Of a stretch of DNA of 37,433 nt, positions 9,257-15,366 are shown in pieces. The notes under the pieces are model-generated. The model was given only the letters and a program-made list of their open reading frames with translations. It searched no databases and had not been told where the DNA came from. The stretch covers positions 1 through 37,433 of the forward strand of contig DATBFG010000068.1 of the NCBI GenBank assembly GCA_036558645.1, given 5' to 3'. The DNA comes from DATBFG01 sp036558645 (GTDB lineage Bacteria; Acidobacteriota; Terriglobia; Terriglobales; Acidobacteriaceae). Positions within the stretch are counted from its first letter, which is position 1; every line of letters begins with the position of its first letter. The translations under genes and the position numbers were made by a program.

Positions 9257-9287
9257 CTCATAATTGATTCTGGTGTGTGCTGCCGGT

Positions 9288-9479
9288 TTATGCTGCAGCC
9301 GGGCTTTTCACCACTCCCAGAACCTCCGCTTTCGCTTCCAGCCAGTCATCCAGTGCGTGGCCATCCTGGGCGCCCCGGCCTTCGTAGATCTGGTAGGCCC
9401 GATTTCGGATTCGATCCTCCAAATCCTTTAATGTCAGCTTTCCCTTCTCCGGATGTGCCGGGCTCAATATCGTTTGCAC
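9288..9479 (-). CDS. DUF2934 domain small protein
   Basis: 63 residues. The core RAYQIYEGRGAQDGHALDDW followed by LEAKAEV is the DUF2934 signature, a short helical domain common in acidobacteria and proteobacteria with no assigned function. I place the start at a GTG six bases after AGGAGG. A longer reading from a TTG at 9530 would overlap the end of the upstream YHS gene by three bases and has no ribosome site. It follows the YHS gene by about 47 bases on the same strand, so they are probably co-transcribed. Confidence 0.78.
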   Translation of the reverse strand: MQTILSPAHPEKGKLTLKDLEDRIRNRAYQIYEGRGAQDGHALDDWLEAKAEVLGVVKSPAAA

Positions 9480-9526
9480 AACAGTCCTCCTTATCTCGCG
9501 GTTGAATTCTGATCTCTCGCGGCCAT

Positions 9527-9679
9527 TCAAGCTGCAGTGGCAACGAACTCCTCTGGATTCGTCTCGAACTCTTCTTTACATTCTCTGGAGCAGAAGTAGT
9601 ATCTCTGCCCCCCATACTGCGTCTGGTACTCAGCCTCGTTTTCGCTGATCTCCATTCCGCAAATCACATCTCTGGTCAT
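9527..9679 (-). CDS. YHS-domain mini-protein
   Basis: A 50-residue protein, too short for many ORF finders. It holds one YHS domain: DVICGMEIS near the start (Cys7) and YYFCSRECKEEF (Cys30, Cys34), the usual cysteine pattern of the domain in metal ATPases and heavy-metal proteins. Free-standing YHS proteins are thought to bind metal, but no role is proven. AGGAGGTGAT, close to a full complement of the 16S rRNA tail, lies two bases before the ATG, so translation should be strong. It is first in a probable two-gene unit with the DUF2934 gene. Confidence 0.85.
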   Translation of the reverse strand: MTRDVICGMEISENEAEYQTQYGGQRYYFCSRECKEEFETNPEEFVATAA

Positions 9680-9950
9680 CAATCACCTCCTAAATAGCGG
9701 TGATACAGGTTGGATGCAAGACGGGTTCCCTTTCAGCTCTGGAAAAGATGTCGTGATAAGAATCTCTTGCGAAGGTGGGTAGAACCTGTGGATAACAACC
9801 CTGTAGTTTTTTCAAAAGGCGGGCCGTCGCTAATTCAAAAAGAGGAGCTTGACGAGAGTAGAAGAATTGTCATGTGTGATGCCAGCTAGCTTTCCCAGAA
9901 GCACATTCCGAGTCTTTGATTCTGCAATCTCAAATCTGACTTCTGCGTTT

Positions 9951-10880
9951 TTAGAACACCTCCAGATCCTTGGCCGACACGAACTTTCCCGAGTAGTTGG
10001 CCTTCACCTCGTCGATCAGCTCTTCTTCCGTGTGCTTATGCAACACCTGGTGATAGAGCACCAGCAACTTGGGATTGGCCTTCCGAGCGACATCACCTAG
10101 TTCTTTTGGAGAGGTGTGAAAGGTGGCGAAATATTTTCTCCAGTGTTCTTCCTTCATCTCGTCGCCATTAGGGTTGTATACCTCGTGAAACAGAAGGTCA
10201 CATCCGTCGCACGCTTGCACCACGCTCTTTACCGGAGCCGTGTCACCTGAAATGACAATCTTCCGATCGGCCGTTTGGAATGTGTATCCAAATGCCTGGT
10301 CCCAGGTACCATGCTTCACTGCGAAGGCCGTCACCGTGACATTCGTATCGCGATAGACGACTCCCGGTTCGATCTCATGCACCACTACTTTGTATCCGGT
10401 GTGATTCGCCTCTTCTAAACCATGCGTGCGTACCTGGATGTCTTTCGCCCACGCTTTTTCCAGGTGATCGGTCATCTTCTTTAACCCGTGCGGACCATAC
10501 GCCGTCAGCGGCTCCGCCCGATCCAGCACCCACGGCGTGAACATCAAATCCGGCAAGCCCAACGTGTGATCAGAGTGCAGATGCGTAATGAACACGATCT
10601 TCAACTTCTCCGCCTTGAGCTGGGGAAACCCAGCCTTCTCCGCCGCAGCCGCCCGCCGCACCACTCCTGGCCCGCAATCGACAAGATAAGCCGTATCATT
10701 CACCACGACGGCGAGCGACGGCCCAGAGCGGTCAGGATCGGCATTGGGATTGCCGGTGCCGAGCATGACGACTTGGGTATGCGTTGCGGATTGGGGAGGG
10801 ACAACGGTTTGTGTAGCACCCACAGTGCACCAGAGACTCAGCAGCAGGAGTGCAGAGATTCGAAGTAGATTTGCATTCAT
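9951..10880 (-). CDS. Secreted metallo-beta-lactamase-fold hydrolase (RNase Z-like)
   Basis: 309 residues from the ATG at 10880, with a signal peptide at about 1-22 (LLRISALLLLSLWCTVGA). The core motif HLHSDH at residues 100-105 is the zinc-binding HxHxDH. Further ligand regions are AVKHGTWD, VISGDTAP and HEVYNP, and a late histidine in LYHQVLH. The spacing is close to the RNase Z / arylsulfatase subfamily, but an exported protein will not process tRNA. An esterase, lactonase or phosphodiesterase role is more likely. The longer reading to 10991 adds 37 residues in front of the signal peptide and was rejected. Only a weak ribosome site is seen. The gene upstream ends 35 bases away on the same strand. 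Confidence 0.85.
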   Translation of the reverse strand: MNANLLRISALLLLSLWCTVGATQTVVPPQSATHTQVVMLGTGNPNADPDRSGPSLAVVVNDTAYLVDCGPGVVRRAAAAEKAGFPQLKAEKLKIVFITHLHSDHTLGLPDLMFTPWVLDRAEPLTAYGPHGLKKMTDHLEKAWAKDIQVRTHGLEEANHTGYKVVVHEIEPGVVYRDTNVTVTAFAVKHGTWDQAFGYTFQTADRKIVISGDTAPVKSVVQACDGCDLLFHEVYNPNGDEMKEEHWRKYFATFHTSPKELGDVARKANPKLLVLYHQVLHKHTEEELIDEVKANYSGKFVSAKDLEVF

Positions 10881-10915
10881 CCACTTGATTCTATTGTGGA
10901 GACAGTGCGCGTTGG

Positions 10916-11257
10916 CTATTTTCGGCGTGGTCGCTGACTTAAGCTGAAAAGTAGGAGGAAGGCTCCAAGAATCGCAAACGCGATCACCCAACCGATAGCT
11001 GCCCCGGCAAGCTTGTGCCAGGAAAAACTGGAGGACCAGGGATCGTTCTCCAGGAAGGTAACCTCGAAAACTGCGGCAATGGCGAAAAGGCCCAACACGC
11101 CAATGCCAATCTTCTGGACTGGCGACGGGCGCTGCTTACCCTGGATGATGTTGCGCCAGAACCGCCCTTCATTGACCACGGTGTCAGGAAAAACGACGTT
11201 GCGCTGGCGGGAGTCGATGTCCCGAGTCCACTCATCGCGCTGGTGCTGCTTTTCCAT
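10916..11257 (-). CDS. Small membrane protein of unknown function
   Basis: 113 residues. The first half is polar (EKQHQRDEWTRDIDSRQRN). Two hydrophobic helices lie at about 50-68 and 80-105, with a short basic tail SQRPRRK. I recognise no family. The ATG at 11257 is preferred over a TTG 13 codons upstream, though no clear ribosome site is seen for either. It ends 35 bases before the start of the hydrolase gene and may be co-transcribed with it. Confidence 0.6.
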   Translation of the reverse strand: MEKQHQRDEWTRDIDSRQRNVVFPDTVVNEGRFWRNIIQGKQRPSPVQKIGIGVLGLFAIAAVFEVTFLENDPWSSSFSWHKLAGAAIGWVIAFAILGAFLLLFSLSQRPRRK

Positions 11258-11387
11258 GGTGGCTTGAAGAATAATCGAAGGCGGCGTTAGCAACAAGAAT
11301 CTCAGTCTCGCCTGCTCTTTGGGGCCATTGGGGTAGAATTGACGCCGCCCGAGGCTTTCAGTGCTATCGCGACAGTTAGTAAACCCC

Positions 11388-11893
11388 TCAAACCACCCGA
11401 AACTTCCCCTGATTCAGCCCCTCCGCGATACGGCGCGCCAACGATTCCAGATCAGCCCTGTCGTCGCAAATCGGTTCGACATTCCCTTCTTCGAACCGCG
11501 CGTAAAAGTTCTTCAACATCGTGTAGTCCTTAATCGCGCCTTCTTTTCGTGAGGCGGCACGTTCGGCACACACTTCAAAACTGGGCCGCAAGAGGACAAA
11601 ATCAAACGGCACTTCTTTCAAAATCTTGCGCGCTGCTTCGACGTAACTAGGTGGTATGGAGAAGTCGATCAGCACCCGGAACCCAGAACGCGCAAACGGA
11701 ATCGCCGCGGCCGTCATTGATCGTACCAGCACCGGGAAATTGTCCCGCAATCCACGTTCTCCATTCTTGCTAATGAAAGACCAGAACGTGTCGCCCTCGA
11801 TGTAAGAAAGAGGCGCGGGAAGCAGCGGTAGTAACGCATTCGCCACGGTTGTCTTACCCGCTCCAATGGCCCTGACAAGAAGATGACGCTCAC
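11388..11893 (-). CDS. P-loop kinase, apparently frameshifted
   Basis: Resembles small ATP-binding kinases of the AAA/zeta-toxin/chloramphenicol-phosphotransferase kind. One frame reads VSVIFLSGP; the next reads IGAGKTTVANALLPLL. Joined they give the Walker A motif SGP-IGAGKTT, so one base is missing near 11867-11873. The rest is intact: YIEGDTFW, an R-rich lid region (EVCAERAASRKEGAI), and LESLARRIAEGL at the end. About 168 residues would result if repaired. An uninterrupted frame opens at 11945, but its first 25 residues derive from a short repeat (AATCTGCA type) and spoil the P-loop. A GTG at 11893 is the likely original start. The shift may be a sequencing error or a real inactivation. 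Confidence 0.65.
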
Positions 11894-12219
11894 CGCGCCA
11901 GTATTGCACACCCACAAATCTGCAATCTAGAATCTGCAGTCCCAAATCTTCAATCTCAAGTCAAGATCTCCTCGCCCTCACCATCATGTCATCCTGAGCG
12001 GAGTTGTCGTTCGCGTAGCGAACCACAACGTAGTCGAAGGACCCCACCGTCCTAAATCCCAGCAACGGCACATCTGGGAATTCTCTTGAGGGCTCTGTGA
12101 GAATGTCTTCCACGTCTCGAACACTTGCCGCCCCACCGGGGTCCTTCGACTTCGCTCAGGATGACCTATTGCAATAGTTCACGATGAACGAAAGCCCGCG
12201 CTGATAGCGACTGCTAAAA
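11894..12219. repeat. Intergenic repeat cluster with a long inverted pair
   Basis: There is no gene here. From about 11917 to 11962 the sequence is a degenerate repeat of AATCTGCA/AATCTTCA words. GTCATCCTGAGCG (11988-12000) and GTCGAAGGACCCC (12033-12045) form one copy of a dispersed element. GGGGTCCTTCGAC plus TTCGCTCAGGATGAC (12138-12165) is the inverted partner. The two could fold into a long hairpin with about 90 bases between them. At 12191-12228 AAGCCC and GGGCTT bracket the end of the amidohydrolase gene as a weak terminator candidate. Confidence 0.7.
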
Positions 12220-13497
12220 TCAGGGCTTCCTCTCGACTACTCCGCCCTTCATCACAAAATCAACCTTCTCCAATACCGTGACATCCTCCAGCGGATCTCC
12301 CGGTACCGCCACAATATCTGCCAACTTGCCGTTCTCAATCGTTCCCACTTGGTCCTGCATCCCCAACAACTCCGCCGCTGAGGATGTCGCCGCACGGACC
12401 GCTTGTGCCGGAGTCATCCCCCACTTCACCATGTAACCGAACTCTTTCGCTGGATTTACCTTCCAATCGAATCCTCCGGCGTCGGTTCCGAAGACAATCT
12501 TCACGCCGGCCTTCATCGCCCGCCGGAAGGTGTCTTCATGAATCGCGAGCATCTTCGGCCAAACCGTTGCTCCCTCGGCTGCGCGTCCCTGAGCAACGTA
12601 CTCCCCCACAAAAATTGTCGGCACATAGAAGATGCCCTTCGCCGCCATCGTCTTCAAATCGGCATCCGCGATATAGTTTCCGTGCTCGATCGAGTCCACC
12701 CCTGCCTCAACTGAGTTATGCACGCCATTAAGTGCCATGGCGTGAGACGCAATCTTGTGATGCTGCCGGTGCGTCTCGTCCACAATGGCCCTTAACTCCT
12801 CAGGCGTGAATGTCGCGATATCGTCCAGCACTCCGTCTGCCCGTACGAAGTAGCTGCGGTCGCTATACACCTTGATCCAGTCCGCGCCGTACATGATCTG
12901 TTCGCGAACGGCCTTGCGGCCATCATCGGCTCCGTCGACCACCTGCACGCCATGGGGCACTTCGACCTGCGGCGCATATCCCAGTAAAGGATAAGCTCCC
13001 GTGACATCCATCGCCCGCGTAGCCACCTGCATTCGCGGCCCGGGGATCACGCCATTATTGATTGCTTTCTTCACGTCCACATCGGCGTAGCCCGCACCTT
13101 CGGTCTCCAGGTCGCGGATGGTGGTGAAGCCATACTCCAGCGCTCGCCGCGCATTGACCGTGGCAAGGATCGTTCTGTATTCGGGCGACTGTTTCAAGAG
13201 TTGAGCATCGTAATCCGCCGCCGTGATGTCTCCCTGCAGCAGAACGTGCGTGTGGGTGTCGATCAATCCTGGCAGGCAGGTCTCGCGCGATAGATCAATC
13301 ACCGTGCCCCCAGTGCCGGCGGCTCCGACTTCGCGAATCTTCTCGCCTTCGATCGCAATTACGACATTCTTGCGCGCGACATTCGATTTTCCGTCCAGCA
13401 ACGCCCCACACTTGAGATAGGTAACACTCTGCGGCTGTGCCACTGCGATGCCGCTCAGCAATAAAAGAGTGAAGACGCGACTCATTCCTCGGTGCAT
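12220..13497 (-). CDS. Secreted metal-dependent amidohydrolase (imidazolonepropionase-like)
   Basis: 425 residues from the ATG at 13497, with GGAGGG six bases upstream. A signal peptide covers about 1-21 (VFTLLLLSGIAVA-Q). Metal-site motifs of the amidohydrolase TIM barrel are present: GLIDTHTH (His82, His84), a lysine in ADWIKVYSD (candidate carbamylated bridge), His in IASHAMALNG, His in DSIEHGNY and Asp in FGTDAGGF. The closing region GTIENGKLADIVAVPGDPL is typical of the imidazolonepropionase / Xaa-Pro dipeptidase group. Many relatives hydrolyse peptides such as prolidase substrates in the periplasm. The substrate here is unknown. The longer reading to 13623 adds repeat-derived residues and was rejected. 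Confidence 0.9.
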   Translation of the reverse strand: MHRGMSRVFTLLLLSGIAVAQPQSVTYLKCGALLDGKSNVARKNVVIAIEGEKIREVGAAGTGGTVIDLSRETCLPGLIDTHTHVLLQGDITAADYDAQLLKQSPEYRTILATVNARRALEYGFTTIRDLETEGAGYADVDVKKAINNGVIPGPRMQVATRAMDVTGAYPLLGYAPQVEVPHGVQVVDGADDGRKAVREQIMYGADWIKVYSDRSYFVRADGVLDDIATFTPEELRAIVDETHRQHHKIASHAMALNGVHNSVEAGVDSIEHGNYIADADLKTMAAKGIFYVPTIFVGEYVAQGRAAEGATVWPKMLAIHEDTFRRAMKAGVKIVFGTDAGGFDWKVNPAKEFGYMVKWGMTPAQAVRAATSSAAELLGMQDQVGTIENGKLADIVAVPGDPLEDVTVLEKVDFVMKGGVVERKP

Positions 13498-13983
13498 GTC
13501 GATCCCTCCGCGAGAACTCGAGCCTGAATCTAGAAACTCGAGCCGTGAAACTCTGAAACCTTGAAACTTTGAAACCTTCTTTTCTGCATTTCCTGTGCGC
13601 CGTCTGTGGAAATTCAGGAGCACGATTTCGCCGCTGCATCATTCGTCGGTCAACACGATGCGGAAAACGTGAGTAGCGCGGCAAATTCGAGCGCGTTTCA
13701 ATTTTATCTTTCTGACAGTTTCCCTCCAGAATTTTTCTCCACGAAATCCTCCACTGCACCAATCTTATGGAATTGACCGCGCCCCATCTCTTGCGTAGAT
13801 TCACTTCACTCAAAACGCAATTCTGGCTTTAAGTCTTGCCCTCGCGACTGCTACTTCGTGGGGAAAAATTGGACAGGACAAATGGATACCAGAGCGAATA
13901 CAAGTCTCCGCCACGTCGTTGAACCGTTAACTCCGAAACCTCTTAACTCCACTTTCCTTCCGCCAGCACGAGCAGTGACCGTC
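13498..13983. repeat. Intergenic region with octamer array and other short repeats
   Basis: No gene is supported here. At 13546-13577 four octamers of the form TGAAACYY stand in tandem (TGAAACTC, TGAAACCT, TGAAACTT, TGAAACCT). Just before them AACTCGAGCC occurs twice. CTGTGGAAATTCA at 13604-13616 recurs later at 14281 and 14485. TTGACC (13773) and TAGATT (13796) are 17 bases apart and could be a promoter for the following gene, though it would leave a long leader. Confidence 0.6.
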
Positions 13984-14268
13984 ATGAGCAGTGAATGGAA
14001 GATTTACCGCACGCGCTTTCTGATTCGAGCCAAACAACTCACTGAACCTCTCCGCTTCGTTGACTTTCTCGGCCGCGAACATCACGGCCGGCCCGGCGAT
14101 TACCTGGTCGAAACTTCCGATGGCATTCAGCGCATCGCCTCGCGGGAGATTTTCGAGGACATCTACGTCGCCATGGGTCCGGCGGAGCTCAAAAAACCAG
14201 CTATGCGACAAACTGATTTCTCGATAACCCAGGGTTCCTCAGCATCAACTTCGGCAACCGCCAGTTGA
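13984..14268 (+). CDS. Small conserved-looking protein of unknown function
   Basis: 94 residues from the ATG at 13984. The compact core runs from SSEWKIYRTRFLIRAKQL through FLGREHHGRPGDYLVETSDG to IASREIFEDIYVAM. The RPGDYLVE...I(A)xxIFExxY pattern resembles short proteins or domains often annotated as hypothetical with a PGDY motif. The tail (ITQGSSASTSATAS) is low-complexity. The frame is open back to 13858, but the extra residues come from the repeat-rich intergenic stretch. An alternative ATG at 13882 has a weak AGGA. The start is therefore uncertain. Confidence 0.6.
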   Translation: MSSEWKIYRTRFLIRAKQLTEPLRFVDFLGREHHGRPGDYLVETSDGIQRIASREIFEDIYVAMGPAELKKPAMRQTDFSITQGSSASTSATAS

Positions 14269-14685
14269 GCCGATAAGTCCCTGTGGAAATTGAGTCGGCC
14301 GATCCCGGCAAGCTCGTAATTCGATTTGGGATACAATATGTAGTAGTACCCTCTTGACAGGCCCAACCTGCAGATGTACTGTTTGCATCCCAAGGCGATG
14401 TTAAAGGCGCTTTCGGAAACGAAGGCCGCACGACAAAAACTGGGGCGTGAGTTGCGGTTCGAGGTGGCCGCAGCTGCCCGCCCCCTGTGGAAATTCACTG
14501 ATTGCTGAGCAAGTGCGGTGGCCGTTCCCGGTCCGGTCTTTCCGGACGTCCCCCACGTGGAACGACAGCTTTTACAACGGTTTGGAGGATATCGGCTAGC
14601 CGGAGGAACCTTCCCCGATGCTCGCCGCCAAACCCACTGAATTTTGGGCTTGAGTACGCAGAGCCTGGTGTTGTGAGGAGCCCCC
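14269..14685. promoter_or_regulatory. Gene-free leader with nested hairpins upstream of the nrdJ gene pair
   Basis: GTCCGG-TCTTT-CCGGAC (14531-14547) is a perfect six-base hairpin. GGTTTGG (14579-14585) pairs with CCAAACC (14628-14634), and inside it ATCGG (14591-14595) pairs with CCGAT (14615-14619), giving a nested structure that ends 51 bases before the next start codon. CCCTGTGGAAATT occurs twice, at 14279 and 14483. A 44-codon reading frame from 14374 is open but unsupported. The nested stems could act on expression of the downstream pair; no known riboswitch consensus fits. Confidence 0.4.
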
Positions 14686-15228
14686 ATGGAAGGTTTGTCC
14701 CGTCTCGTAGCTGAATCCCTGGTACGCCACGGTTTCGATGCCAAGCTCGATCCCCGCCGCATCCAGTGGTCCAAGTGGTCCCGCTGCGAATCCAGCTTCA
14801 GCGTCCTCTTAGTACCCGGGAAACCTGGCCTGTTCGCCCTGGCAGAAGAAGTCATTGCGCCCGGCGAAACTGCCGCAACTGGCGGCAAGCGGATGCTGGC
14901 GGTGTTCCAGATCAGCGAAACCGACGATCTCGGCATCTCCCTCGGCAGGCTCTTTCTGCCCGGAGGCCCGTTTCGCGAGCGTCTCGAAGCCGGCCATTGC
15001 TTTGTCCGCTACGCCGTAATAGAAGACGACTCCCAGCGCCGATCGGCGCACGAAGCCTTCCAGAAATGGATGACCTCCTCCTCCGATGCGGCCTCAGGTC
15101 TGGGCCAAAGCAGCGAGTTTGTACTGAAATCTCCCCCTTTTGCCGGCAATGCTTCATTACCACTGGCAGCCGACGGCGATCCCCAGACGGAGATCTCGCC
15201 CCCGGCTTCTATTCCGTCCGGCTTCTAA
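14686..15228 (+). CDS. Conserved protein of unknown function upstream of nrdJ
   Basis: 180 residues with no signal peptide or membrane segment. The N-terminal part (LSRLVAESLVRHGFDAKLDP, WSKWSRCESSFSVLLVP) and middle (LFALAEEVIAPGETAATGGKRMLAVFQISE, LGRLFLPGG) look like a folded, conserved domain. From about residue 140 it becomes serine- and proline-rich and probably disordered. From memory, similar proteins stand before B12-dependent ribonucleotide reductase in other acidobacteria, but I cannot verify this. It is 138 bases ahead of nrdJ on the same strand with a repeat hairpin between. GAGGAG lies a few bases upstream of the ATG. Confidence 0.7.
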   Translation: MEGLSRLVAESLVRHGFDAKLDPRRIQWSKWSRCESSFSVLLVPGKPGLFALAEEVIAPGETAATGGKRMLAVFQISETDDLGISLGRLFLPGGPFRERLEAGHCFVRYAVIEDDSQRRSAHEAFQKWMTSSSDAASGLGQSSEFVLKSPPFAGNASLPLAADGDPQTEISPPASIPSGF

Positions 15229-15230
15229 CG

Positions 15231-15260
15231 TGTAGCGCCGGCGTAACGCCGGCAGGCCGA
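15231..15260. repeat. GTAGCGCCGGCG hairpin repeat
   Basis: GTAGC followed by GCCGGCGT-A-ACGCCGGC (15237-15253), a perfect eight-base stem with a single-base centre, beginning three bases after the preceding stop codon. Without a T-run it is not a classic terminator. Related copies occur inside nrdJ (17702) and, in a variant form, as the nrdJ terminator (18381). Confidence 0.7.
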
Positions 15261-15366
15261 AAACGAAGGCCAGCTTTGGAATGCTGCAACAAAGATTTTG
15301 AGTCCATGCGCCAGGCGTCACAGCAAGATCGAACTTCGTCGGTAAGAATCTAATAAGGAGAGCGAA

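Noticed and set aside
11894..11945. N-terminal extension of the P-loop kinase
   Set aside because: These codons come from an AATCTGCA-type repeat and join the gene in the frame that breaks the Walker A motif.
14400..14520. Possible cobalamin riboswitch upstream of the nrdJ pair
   Set aside because: A short GCTGCCCGCCCCCTGTGG stretch recalls the B12 box region, but the preceding conserved core and the rest of the fold are missing.
14163..14936. Minus-strand open frame of 257 codons
   Set aside because: It crosses two plus-strand genes and the leader region, has Arg/Ser/Pro-biased composition, and contains no recognisable domain.
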